Shown piece after piece: positions 19,101-26,153 of a DNA stretch of 64,000 bases; the stretch's first letter is position 1; the number at the start of each line of letters is the position of its first letter. This stretch comes from Acidobacteriota bacterium (lineage in GTDB: Bacteria; Acidobacteriota; Blastocatellia; Pyrinomonadales; Pyrinomonadaceae): contig QHXQ01000022.1 of assembly GCA_003223935.1 (NCBI GenBank), positions 32,598 through 96,597 on the forward strand. Reading direction: 5' to 3'. The translations under genes were made by a program, and so were the position numbers. The notes below the pieces were generated by a model. That model was not told where the DNA came from. It was given only the letters and a program-made list of their open reading frames with translations, and did no database searches.

Positions 19101-19488
19101 AACGAACTTCAATAACTTCCTCAAGCACACGCGCGCCGATACTAAAATCTACGCGGCGCTCTTGCGCCACCTCAACGAGCACATCAATCGCTTTCTTAGT
19201 CTCAAGTCCAGAGCTTTCGACCATCACTTCATAAGTGCCTATTGGGAGTTCGGTGATGGTGTAATTCCCCTGATCATCTGTGACTGTCGAACGCTCGATG
19301 CCGGTGTTAACATTTTTAGCTATGATCGTCGCGGCCGGCACGACTGCACCGTTCGGATCGGTGACAGTGCCGAGAATCGTGCCGCGAAAAGTTTGCGCGT
19401 GGGTGGGCGCGTTGAAGAGACAGATGAGCGCGCAGAGCAAGAACGTGATGAGCGCGAGACGGAGCAGAGCGGTCGTCGGGTTGAACAT
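16180..19488 (-). CDS. TonB-dependent receptor with carboxypeptidase-regulatory domain (Oar-like)
   Basis: 1102 residues. Signal peptide about 1-31 (ending THAQ), then a carboxypeptidase-regulatory domain (about 33-115: GTILGTVTDPNGAVVPAATI, YTITELPIGTYEVMVESSGL). The plug follows (ELPVNGRDFTKFLVLVPGAT; NRGRANNYLLDGTDMND; AVLSDFEAEYGRNSGAIVNL), then a long barrel with LTLNAGLRYDFFG and GLAYDVTGKSKTVVRAGWGLFYD motifs and a C-terminal VRLLF. The NRGRANNYLLDG and EYGRNSGA motifs are typical of the acidobacterial Oar family. It lies alone, with the lipoprotein gene 211 bp upstream and the tRNA terminator downstream. Its substrate is unknown. Confidence 0.92.
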   Translation of the reverse strand: MFNPTTALLRLALITFLLCALICLFNAPTHAQTFRGTILGTVTDPNGAVVPAATIIAKNVNTGIERSTVTDDQGNYTITELPIGTYEVMVESSGLETKKAIDVLVEVAQERRVDFSIGARVLEEVIEVRSDTNQVETTNNTLGGTISEREVAELPVNGRDFTKFLVLVPGATADPSGATDSPGSFGLFSSNGNRGRANNYLLDGTDMNDGYRNLPAINEAGVFGTPATILPIEAIAEAAVLSDFEAEYGRNSGAIVNLVTKSGTNDLHGAAFEFLRNNATDARNFFNPKPDPQTALRNNQFGFALGGPIVKKRTFFYTAYEGQRERVGLNSTARVPDPREIAALGGATNPVIARLLARNPWPAPNRTMPLFDPSPNLFATTRAMNDVDSVIAKIDHSFNEHNQLTGRYYFGNSNQSFPLALQGGNILPGYNTVTPTRVHLVSLSYLKILSSQKVNEARFGYNRFRESFFPEDSDFDPRSIGLNNGITNARDFGLPFIRFRSDATFGGATIASIGSNIGNPRGRIDTNYQFIDNFSWKLTGHDLKFGYEFRRTFVDAFFDAGYRGRLTFDTFADFLAGNLSSSGSRAARGDSQRGTAQNSHAAYIQDSWRATRKLTLNAGLRYDFFGVISEQNNRLSNFDRTRGLVLVGTNGLDQLYNNDWNNFSPRVGLAYDVTGKSKTVVRAGWGLFYDAFSQDFFVGQLPFNTFNPGPAYNPVGPAPILFSFSTVAQIQSGVPIFNGFSDSDVFAVDRNMRTPYVQNYNVNVQQELWRNVVLQVGYVGSQGRKLFRYRDINQPVNPAVSTARPFDNGPFAPSGGTFFYVNLLEASASSSYNALQTSLTLRQRRGFTASLNYTWSHSIDNASDGQDYVANATQPDNSFRADLERANSNFDVRQRFVATFTYDVPNFFGAHPRIGGGWQLNGILTLRSGNPFHVNLFDDYNGTGEFFPRPDLVGDPFAGTSGPDRFLNLAAFKVPCTLDPTGDGSAAACLPGTMHFGSLGRNALIGPGYRNFDFSIFKTTPLNERVKLQLRTEIFNLFNHPNFASPLLPAFAVDASFNGIDPVTGRGIGFLPLTVTPDVGIGNPFLGGGGPRNFQFAVRLLF

Positions 19489-19616
19489 TGGGACGAAAGA
19501 CCTCCTCGCAGAATGCGATCTGTGTGCGTCGAGCTTGGCCCTGATCCTTTGATCGTCGGGCGCGAGGTTGGACTGAAACGAAGCGAGTATAGCCGAGCGC
19601 GGGTTGGAGTCAACAG

Positions 19617-19699
19617 AGGAAAATGCAGAATGCAGAATGCAGAATGATGAATGATGGACAGTTGCTTTCTAATCATCATTCATCATTCTGCATTTTCCT
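19617..19699. repeat. Inverted repeat with word-repeat arms, gene end
   Basis: Left arm made of GGAAAATGCAGAATGCAGAATG words, right arm ATCATCATTCATCATTCTGCATTTTCC. It abuts the stop codon of the lipoprotein gene (19700-19702) on the minus strand, in terminator position. Confidence 0.75.
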
Positions 19700-20458
19700 T
19701 TACAACCGGCTGAGTGCTTTTTGCGCGAGCGTCCTGGCTTTCTTTTGGCGGACGGCATCGGTGTCCGTGCCGCCGAGGCTGATGCGGATGAAGCGGTCGC
19801 CCTTCAGGGCGTAGAGCGCGCCGCTCACGCGCCCGTTGACCCAATAAGCTTCGTCGCCGACGCCGCTCACGCGTTGCGGCGGTGGGCCTTTCTCTTCTTC
19901 CTCTGCGCCGCGCCCGCCGCCCGTTTTGTCTTTGTCCTTGTCTTTATCTTTTGCGCGGTCGCGCTCCCTTTCTTTGTCGCGCTCGCCCTCTTCGGCGGCG
20001 CGCGTGAAGTTCTCGCGCCAAAATGCGCGCGGACTTGTACGGCTTCCGGGCATGGCTTGCGTGACTTCGAGGCTGACCGACTTGGTGAAGGTCGGCGTCG
20101 TGTAGAAGCACTGCGCGATGGCGAACGACGAGTCGCTGCGCTGGCTCGGCTTCGTCTCCTTGATCTCTTCGCCTTGCACGGCCTTGATGTCGTCGGACGT
20201 TAAGAGCGCACAAGCGTCTTTGGCGTTGGCACTGACGGGCACGTTGGGTTGCGTGCCTGTTGATGCAGACGTGTTGGCGGCCGTCTGCGGCGAGCCGGAT
20301 GCTTGCGGCGACGCGGCCGGCTGACTCGTCGTCATAACGGTCTGTTCGGTGGTTGTTTGCGCGGGCGCGTTGGCTGTCTGGTTGGTATTCGAGTTTGAAG
20401 CGCAGCCAGCGAGCGGTAAGGCGCATAGGAACGAGACCAAGAGCAGCTTAAAGCGCAT
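19700..20458 (-). CDS. Lipoprotein of unknown function
   Basis: 252 residues. A lipoprotein signal peptide ends in LPLAGCASN (Cys about residue 19), so it should be acylated and anchored to a membrane. A Thr/Ala/Gln/Ser-rich linker runs to about 78. The segment KDACALLTSDDIKAVQGEEIKE at about 80-100 is the start of a small domain seen in several bacterial lipoproteins (DUF3558-like in pattern), with one Cys pair (C83, C117). A highly charged KDKERERDRAKDKDKDKDK stretch occupies about 160-185. The C-terminal ~50 residues (GDEAYWVNGRVSGALYALKGDRFIRISLGG) look like the last beta strands of the domain. The charged insert is unusual. No function can be given. Confidence 0.75.
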   Translation of the reverse strand: MRFKLLLVSFLCALPLAGCASNSNTNQTANAPAQTTTEQTVMTTSQPAASPQASGSPQTAANTSASTGTQPNVPVSANAKDACALLTSDDIKAVQGEEIKETKPSQRSDSSFAIAQCFYTTPTFTKSVSLEVTQAMPGSRTSPRAFWRENFTRAAEEGERDKERERDRAKDKDKDKDKTGGGRGAEEEEKGPPPQRVSGVGDEAYWVNGRVSGALYALKGDRFIRISLGGTDTDAVRQKKARTLAQKALSRL

Positions 20459-20529
20459 CTGAAAGATTCCTCCGAACGTTGATGAATTTATGATCGAGCT
20501 TCGCTAACAGCTTGTCTTTTTAACTGACC

Positions 20530-21234
20530 TCAAAAACTCTTGCCGGCGAGCGCGGCGTCGAGAAACGAACGCAGATCGGTCGGCGTCTGCAATTTATCGG
20601 CGGGCAGTTCGCGCCCGTTCAAGAAAAAGGTCGGCGTGGATTTGACGCCGAGCGAGTTGCCGCGCTCGTGATCGGCGACGATGCGCGCGTCCACCTCCGC
20701 ACTGTCCATGTCGCGTTTGAAGCGTTCAAGGTCGAGACCGATGGCGCTGGCATAAGTTTCAAAGATGGCGCGCGGGTTCGCATCCTTCGACCAGTCGCGT
20801 TGTGTGCGAAAGAGCCGGTCGTGCATCTCCCAGAACTTACCTTGCACGCCAGCGGCTTCGGCCGCGTGCGCGGCCACGAGTGCGCTCTGATGCGCCTGCG
20901 TCAAAGGGTATTGCCGAAAGATGAAACGCAGCTTGTCGCCGTAGTCCGTTCTGATCTTCTCCACTTCGGGATAAGCGTTGCCGCACGGCGGACACTGATA
21001 ATCGCCGAACTCTTCGAGCGTGAGCGGCGCATTCTCCCGACCGCTCGCGTGCGGCGGTTGCGCGCCCGGCGCACCCACCGCGACCGCGCCCGTGCCGCTA
21101 GACTTGCGCGCCGAACGCCACAGCCACGCGCCTACGGCGACCGCCGCGACGAGCACAACGGCGATGATGATGAACGGCAGATAGTGTTTCGTCTGCGGCG
21201 GCGGCGCTTGTCTGGTCTCTCGTTTTTTACTCAT
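20530..21234 (-). CDS. DsbA-family thioredoxin-fold protein, membrane-anchored
   Basis: 234 residues. An N-terminal membrane anchor lies at about 19-40 after a charged cytosolic start. The thioredoxin/DsbA-like domain begins with APLTLEEFGDYQCPPC (CPPC active site at about 83-86) followed by an inserted helical region (LTQAHQSALVAAHAAEAAGVQGKFWEMHDRLF) and a cis-proline loop (GVKSTPTFFLNG). Family knowledge: such proteins make, break or isomerise disulfides outside the cytoplasm; the CPPC dipeptide is seen in BdbD/DsbA-like members. Adjacent PKD protein lacks many cysteines, so no substrate is suggested. Confidence 0.88.
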   Translation of the reverse strand: MSKKRETRQAPPPQTKHYLPFIIIAVVLVAAVAVGAWLWRSARKSSGTGAVAVGAPGAQPPHASGRENAPLTLEEFGDYQCPPCGNAYPEVEKIRTDYGDKLRFIFRQYPLTQAHQSALVAAHAAEAAGVQGKFWEMHDRLFRTQRDWSKDANPRAIFETYASAIGLDLERFKRDMDSAEVDARIVADHERGNSLGVKSTPTFFLNGRELPADKLQTPTDLRSFLDAALAGKSF

Positions 21235-21292
21235 GCGGTGCGCGTAAGTTTATGGCGCGCGGTACACGGCTGGCAACCTCTTCGCGCCCGAA

Positions 21293-21334
21293 ACACGACT
21301 AGCGCCACGTGACGTTCGACGGCGCTAGTCGTGT
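21293..21334. terminator. Perfect 14-bp hairpin behind the PKD-domain gene
   Basis: ACACGACTAGCGCC (21293-21306) pairs perfectly with GGCGCTAGTCGTGT (21321-21334) across a 14-base loop. It lies 28 bases beyond the stop of the PKD gene on the minus strand and ends with a short T run there. It may also isolate the DsbA-like gene from readthrough. Confidence 0.6.
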
Positions 21335-21361
21335 GTGCGCTCAACTGTTCAGCGCCACGCG

Positions 21362-22684
21362 CTACTGCACGGTGATGATCACTTCGGCGACGTTGACGCT
21401 CTGCCCGCCGCGCGAGTCCTTCACGATCAGCGAGGCGCGATAGCTGCCCGCGACCGGATAGACGTGCGCGAGCGCGGGCGTCGTCTGCGTCACGACCGAG
21501 CCGTCGCCGAAGTTGAACGTGTAGGACGCGATTGCATCGCCCGCATCCGGGTCGCTCGATTGCGCGCCGCTAAAGTTCACCGTCAGCGGCAGCGCGCCCG
21601 TCGTCGGCGAAGCATTGAGCACGGCCGTCGGCGGATGCTGCGGGCGGCAGAAGTTCGAGCCGATGAGCGTGTAAGCGGGCGTCGTGTCGGTCTTGTCAAG
21701 CGCGCTCGAAGAGATGACGTTCGTGCCGCCGGTCTGACCGAAAGTGCGCGGACTGATGTTGGTCAACGTCTGACCCGCCGCAGGCGAACCGACCTGACTA
21801 TCCTGCACGACAATCGTGATCGTGCCGGCCAGTTTGTTGACCGTACCGATGGCCGCGCCCTTGCGATTCGGCGCGTTGGTGTTCGAGGGCGGCACACTCG
21901 TCGGCGGAATCGGCAGCGCCGGCCCGACATCGCCATAGTCGAAACTGAACACGCCGTTGTTATCAGTCTTCGCCGCGACGTACTGGCGCGGCCCCGTGCC
22001 CCAATCCCAGATCACGTACCAATAGCTGTTGGGCGGCACGGTGCTTAAGTCTTTCAACTGCAAAGTGAATGCGGGCCGGCCCTGCCCGTCGCCGACGTAA
22101 GGCTCTGCGATGAACAACTCTTGGATGTCGGGCGACGGGGGCGCGGGCGGCGTGTCCGCGCCGTCCTTGACCACGCTCACGCCCGGCATGTTGCACGGAT
22201 CGCCCGCCGAAGCGATAAGCATCGGCGTGACTTCATCCGAAGCACATGGCTGGCTCTCGCCGACCGCATTCACGGCCGTCACCATGTAGTAGTAGGTCGT
22301 GCCGGCTTGCGCCGTGATGTCGTCGAAGCCTGTGGACGGGCCGAGATTGACAAGCAGGGCGCGCGGCGACGTGCTCGTGCGGCGATAAACCTTGTAGCCG
22401 GTGACGGCCGCGCCGCCGTTGTCGGGCACGGGCCAAGTCAGATGCACGCCCGCAGAATCGGCCGTGGCGGTGACGAGCGGATTGCCGGGCACGTTTGCGC
22501 CCGCCGGGTCGAAGTCATGGAAGAGTGGGCGACCACCGGACTGGCGCGCGATGGAAGCGAGCGCCGTGTAGGTGAGCGGATTCGTGGCCGTGTTCGCCGT
22601 CGTGAGCGTGCCGCTTGCGGGCGTGGCCGCTTCACTGCGCGTGCTCAAGAGAAGCGCGGCAGCAGACAGCAAGCGAGGGCGCAA
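21362..22684 (-). CDS. Exported protein with fibronectin type III and PKD domains; 5' end likely frameshifted
   Basis: 440 residues in the open frame from TTG 22684. Fibronectin-type segments are visible at about 55-150 (GVHLTWPVPDNGGAAVTGYKVYRR, GTTYYYMVTAVNAVGES), an internal beta domain of unknown type, and a C-terminal PKD domain at about 352-440 (LTVNFSGAQSSDPDAGDAIASYTFNFGDG). These are extracellular binding or spacer domains. An ATG at 22743 with AAGGAGA eight bases upstream opens a signal-peptide-like sequence in another frame, which ends at a stop just inside this frame's start; a single base shift near 22660-22690 would join the two. Either a sequence error or a real frameshift is present. 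The true start is probably 22743. Confidence 0.75.
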   Translation of the reverse strand: MRPRLLSAAALLLSTRSEAATPASGTLTTANTATNPLTYTALASIARQSGGRPLFHDFDPAGANVPGNPLVTATADSAGVHLTWPVPDNGGAAVTGYKVYRRTSTSPRALLVNLGPSTGFDDITAQAGTTYYYMVTAVNAVGESQPCASDEVTPMLIASAGDPCNMPGVSVVKDGADTPPAPPSPDIQELFIAEPYVGDGQGRPAFTLQLKDLSTVPPNSYWYVIWDWGTGPRQYVAAKTDNNGVFSFDYGDVGPALPIPPTSVPPSNTNAPNRKGAAIGTVNKLAGTITIVVQDSQVGSPAAGQTLTNISPRTFGQTGGTNVISSSALDKTDTTPAYTLIGSNFCRPQHPPTAVLNASPTTGALPLTVNFSGAQSSDPDAGDAIASYTFNFGDGSVVTQTTPALAHVYPVAGSYRASLIVKDSRGGQSVNVAEVIITVQ

Positions 22685-22743
22685 ACAAAGCGCAGGCGCG
22701 CGCTGAAATTCTGTTGGCGAATGGGCAGCAGATACCGTGACAT

Positions 22744-23045
22744 TGACGTCTCCTTAATTTACGGCGAAGTCTGCGCGCGCTCTTGCCGGACAATGGAGCG
22801 GCGACTACGGGCGTCGAGCAGATTTTCAAACTTCGGACTCAAAGCGACGGGTACACGATAGCCACGCGGCTTGAGAAATCCTTGAGGAAAATTTGAGCCG
22901 GGAAAATTTCGAGGATGGAATGTTTGATCAGACCGCGTACGATTTAGCGATGGATCGGCGCAACATGAAGAGGCGGAGAAAAAATGATCTCGTGCCAGAT
23001 TGCAAATTAATTTGAGGGGTTCTGAATGAAAGAAGAGAGAAAAGA
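22744..23045. other. Intergenic stretch upstream of the PKD gene
   Basis: About 300 bases with no gene that I can support. It holds the ribosome binding site AAGGAGA (about 22749-22755) for the ATG at 22743, and presumably the promoter of that gene. The short frames here look like chance. Confidence 0.5.
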
Positions 23046-23128
23046 TTAACCACGAAATCACACGAAGTGACACTAACCAAGAATGCCCGCTTGTTCGTAT
23101 CTGTTGCTTCGTGTGATTTCGTGGCTAA
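23046..23128. repeat. Inverted repeat, 22-bp arms
   Basis: TTAACCACGAAATCACACGAAG (23046-23067) pairs with CTTCGTGTGATTTCGTGGCTAA (23107-23128), two mismatches at the outer end. The word ACGAAATCACACGAAG is repeat-like. It lies downstream of rtcB and may act as a terminator or be a small dispersed element. Confidence 0.75.
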
Positions 23129-23160
23129 TTACCCAGCGGCTTAATTCAAGCCGCGCTGAT

Positions 23161-25620
23161 TTAGAAATGCGCGCTCGGTTTTTTGCCGCGCCTGCGTCGG
23201 CGGAGTTTGCGCTCGTCCGCGCCTTTGAGCGATGCGAGCGGCCACAAGCGATGCTCGATCTCTGCGAGGCCCGCTTCGACGACCGCGCGCACAACCTCTT
23301 CGGCCGGCTTGTAACAAGGCGCAGCTTCATCCAGAGGCACGCGCCCGTCCGTGTTGACGACGATGCCAGCCGCTCTGTACTCGTCATCAATCGCGCGTTG
23401 CGAGAGCGTCCGCACAGCTTCGCCGCGCGACAGACGCCGGCCCGCACCGTGATTGACCGAATAACCACTACGCGCCGCACCCGCGAGCGGCCGCAGGATG
23501 TAACTCCAATCTTTATTGCTGCCGGGGATCAAGACCGGATGACCGGTCGTCTCCCAGAAAGTGCCTTGCAAGGCAAGGTGTCCGGCCGGAAACGCGCGCG
23601 TCGCGCCCTTGCGATGCACCCACACGTCGCCCAACTCCGGGTGCTGTTCGTGCTGCACGAGGTTGTGGCTGATCTCATAGATCAACTCAAGGTCTGCGCC
23701 GAACGTCTCACGAAAAGCTTCCGCCACCTGCTCGAAGATGATCAAGCGATTTAAGATCGCGTAGTTGCCACCGGCCGCGACCGCATTCAAATAATCGCGA
23801 TAGTGCGCGGAATCAGGCGTGAAGTAGCCGAGATCAATGTCTGTGATCTGATCTGGGCGTTCACTGCGTGCCAACTCGAAATAGTTGGTCGCCAGCCCAT
23901 GCCCGAAGCCGCGACTGCCCGTGTGCACCTGCACAAAGAGCGTGCCCGTCTGCTCCGAACGTTGCAACTCGATGAAGTGATTGCCGCCGCCGAGACTGCC
24001 GAGTTGATTCAAGCCGCGTTCGGGTTGACCTTTACCGCCCCAAGGAATCTCCCAATCATCAGCCACCGGAATGCGATGCCGCTCTGCGCGACTCCGATCA
24101 AACGTCGCGCCGTAGCGTTCGACGTAATACTCCGCGCCGCCGCGCACGAGGTTATTGAACTCCTCTTTCGACAACGCGCCCAACTTCACGCTCTTCCCGC
24201 CCGCGCCCATGTTCACACGCTCCATCACCGCGCGGTTGAACTGCAAACGCTTCTCCTGTGTCGCCGCATCTGCCTCAACCTCTGAGCGCGCCGACATCAT
24301 CCCGCAGTTGTGTACGAACACGCCCGCATCAAGCGCAAAGTTGCCATATTCGGGGACTGTCAAGCAGTACACATCGGCAACCTGGGCCAACGGCTCGACG
24401 GAAACTACTTTGTGATTGTAGCCATGCCGCCAGCGTCGGTGATTATGAATACCGAATCCACCTACGAAAACTTCGCCGCATGTCTCGCAAGTATGTTGTA
24501 GATGAGCGACCTCAGATGACTTGCGACGCCCCTGTTCGCTCACATTGTAAGCCTGCAAATACTTCTTTCCGCGCGCGCCGTTACCGGCGACAGACTGCTT
24601 GAAGTGTTCAGGCTTATTAGTCATGTACGCGAGAATATTTTTGGTGCCGCGCGCGGCGAAATACGCGCGCCCTTCCGCCGTCTTCGCTTTATCGGCAAGT
24701 GCCTGCTTTCGTCTTGCTTCGAATGCTTCCGAGTGGAAGTGTGTGTTCCGCGCCACGATTGACTTGTGATAGCTCATGTGATCGCGGTCGCCCATGAAGA
24801 CTAAATTCTCAGGCCGGTTGTCGAATGGGTTGAAGTTCTTATGATGGATGATCGTCCGCTGTCCCTTGAAAGCAGGAATCTCTCCGAGCAGTCCGGCACG
24901 CGCCATCATCCAGTGAACTCTTTGCTCATGCTCTGTAGCCGGATGCCTGACAGTTGTGTAACCATCCTTGTCGCGCCGAGAGTAAAACGGCATGAGTGAA
25001 GTTTTAGGGGTTAAGCCTTGTGCTTGACGATAAGTACCATCGCGCAGCATGAACTCGTGATCGGGCGTGCAGAAAATCTCTCTGCCGTTATCCAATGTTA
25101 CTTTGATGAGTGGCGCGTTTGTGCGCGTCTTTTGGGCCGTAGCTTCAGCCACGACGATCTTCTGTTCGGCTGAAATCGAATAGACAAAAAACTTCTCTTC
25201 GCGCTCGGCAAGCTCGCCAATCGGATACGAATGCCCGTCAACCGTTGGCACGAGCGTATCGGCCGTGAAGCAGCCGATGTCGTAGCCCACCGGCCCCATC
25301 GCCACTGCGCCGCTCTCGTAATCGGTGATGAGCACGCAGCCGACGGGCACACCGTAGCCATAATGTGCATCGGGTGTGATGACGACGAGGCGCACGCCGG
25401 GGAAGCGCGTGGCGTTGACGATCTGGCGATAGAGAATATCTTCGGCTTCATTGAACAACGTCGGCGTGAGAAAGAGACGCACGGGCACGTCACCCGTGTC
25501 TTCGGTCTGTAACTCGTAATAGCCGTCACCATGCCAACGCGCGAGGTGCTTCCAGTTGTCTTTGTTCTTGAGTTCTTTGGCGACCTTGAGTGCGTTCGCA
25601 TCCGTCTGTTCTTTGGCCAT
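23161..25620 (-). CDS. rtcB: RtcB RNA-splicing ligase precursor containing an in-frame intein
   Basis: 819 residues from ATG 25620 (an in-frame GTG at 25656 is less likely). The exteins together are 497 residues, normal for RtcB. N-extein has RFPGVRLVVITPDAHYGYG and GPVGYDIG; the C-extein starts CGMMSARSEVE and holds GGKGQPERGLNQLGSLGGGN-type and HTGSRGFGHGLATNYF motifs and the terminal SVNHGAGRRLSRGEA with the histidine that is guanylylated. RtcB ligates 2',3'-cyclic phosphate or 3'-phosphate to 5'-OH RNA ends using GTP and manganese. The intein interrupts it exactly before the active-site cysteine of the GYDIGCG motif, so the host enzyme can only work after splicing. It is third in an operon behind aroA and aroK (33 bases behind aroK). 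Confidence 0.95.
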   Translation of the reverse strand: MAKEQTDANALKVAKELKNKDNWKHLARWHGDGYYELQTEDTGDVPVRLFLTPTLFNEAEDILYRQIVNATRFPGVRLVVITPDAHYGYGVPVGCVLITDYESGAVAMGPVGYDIGCFTADTLVPTVDGHSYPIGELAEREEKFFVYSISAEQKIVVAEATAQKTRTNAPLIKVTLDNGREIFCTPDHEFMLRDGTYRQAQGLTPKTSLMPFYSRRDKDGYTTVRHPATEHEQRVHWMMARAGLLGEIPAFKGQRTIIHHKNFNPFDNRPENLVFMGDRDHMSYHKSIVARNTHFHSEAFEARRKQALADKAKTAEGRAYFAARGTKNILAYMTNKPEHFKQSVAGNGARGKKYLQAYNVSEQGRRKSSEVAHLQHTCETCGEVFVGGFGIHNHRRWRHGYNHKVVSVEPLAQVADVYCLTVPEYGNFALDAGVFVHNCGMMSARSEVEADAATQEKRLQFNRAVMERVNMGAGGKSVKLGALSKEEFNNLVRGGAEYYVERYGATFDRSRAERHRIPVADDWEIPWGGKGQPERGLNQLGSLGGGNHFIELQRSEQTGTLFVQVHTGSRGFGHGLATNYFELARSERPDQITDIDLGYFTPDSAHYRDYLNAVAAGGNYAILNRLIIFEQVAEAFRETFGADLELIYEISHNLVQHEQHPELGDVWVHRKGATRAFPAGHLALQGTFWETTGHPVLIPGSNKDWSYILRPLAGAARSGYSVNHGAGRRLSRGEAVRTLSQRAIDDEYRAAGIVVNTDGRVPLDEAAPCYKPAEEVVRAVVEAGLAEIEHRLWPLASLKGADERKLRRRRRGKKPSAHF
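24307..25272 (-). mobile_element. Intein with HNH endonuclease and C2H2 zinc finger inside RtcB
   Basis: 322 residues, at 117-438 of the precursor. It starts with Cys (CFTADTLVPTVDG, block A), has the block-B TxxH motif (CTPDHEF) and ends with VFVHN followed by Cys+1 (block G), so all catalytic residues for splicing are present. An HNH-type nuclease is inserted: IIHHKNFNPFDNRPENLVFM followed by HMSYH (about 258-285). Between nuclease and the last splicing block, CETCG and later HNHRRWRH (residues 378, 381, 394, 399) match the C-x2-C-x12-H-x4-H spacing of a classical zinc finger, probably DNA binding. Insertion at this catalytic cysteine is known for archaeal RtcB inteins. Confidence 0.93.
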
Positions 25621-25652
25621 GATCGTTCTCCCTAGCTTGCTCTTAGCTTTGT

Positions 25653-26153
25653 TCACAGTCTCGTCAAAATCTCCGTCACGATTTCAGCCACGCTCTGTGC
25701 CGCGTTGATGTGGTGTCGGGCGAGTTGATAATACATGCGCCGCTCATCATAGCGCGCGCGTGCTGCGGCCGGGTCGCGCGCGAGCGGACGCACGCTCTGG
25801 TCGCTCTTGATGCGTTGCCAGCATAACTCAAACGGGGCGTCGAGCCAGACGGTGACGCAGTCGTGTTGTGCGACGAGCGCGCGATTGCGTGCGCTGGGCC
25901 AAGCGCCGCCGCCGAGCGCGATGATGCGTGCGTCTGACGCAAGCGCGGCGGCGAGTGCTTCGGTTTCAATCTCGCGGAAGCGCGCTTCGCCGTCCGCGTC
26001 AATGATCGCGGGCACGGTGCGCCCTGTGCGCGCGGCGATAAACTGATCGAGGTCGAGCCAAGCGCAATTGAGCCGCGCAGCGAGCGCGCGCGCGACGGTT
26101 GTTTTGCCAGCGCACATGAAGCCGGTGATGATGATGCGTGGTGGTGTCGTCAT
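25653..26153 (-). CDS. aroK: Shikimate kinase
   Basis: 166 residues. Walker A is GFMCAGKTT (about 11-19), close to the family's GxMGxGKST. Other conserved sites: LDLDQFIAARTGRTVPAI with the metal and shikimate binding Asp, GEARFREIETEAL with the shikimate-binding Arg, the ALGGGAW loop, and RPLARDP of the lid. It phosphorylates shikimate in the fifth step of the chorismate pathway. Its start overlaps the aroA stop by four bases (ATGA), so the two consecutive pathway enzymes (AroA follows AroK in the pathway) are translationally coupled. Confidence 0.95.
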   Translation of the reverse strand: MTTPPRIIITGFMCAGKTTVARALAARLNCAWLDLDQFIAARTGRTVPAIIDADGEARFREIETEALAAALASDARIIALGGGAWPSARNRALVAQHDCVTVWLDAPFELCWQRIKSDQSVRPLARDPAAARARYDERRMYYQLARHHINAAQSVAEIVTEILTRL

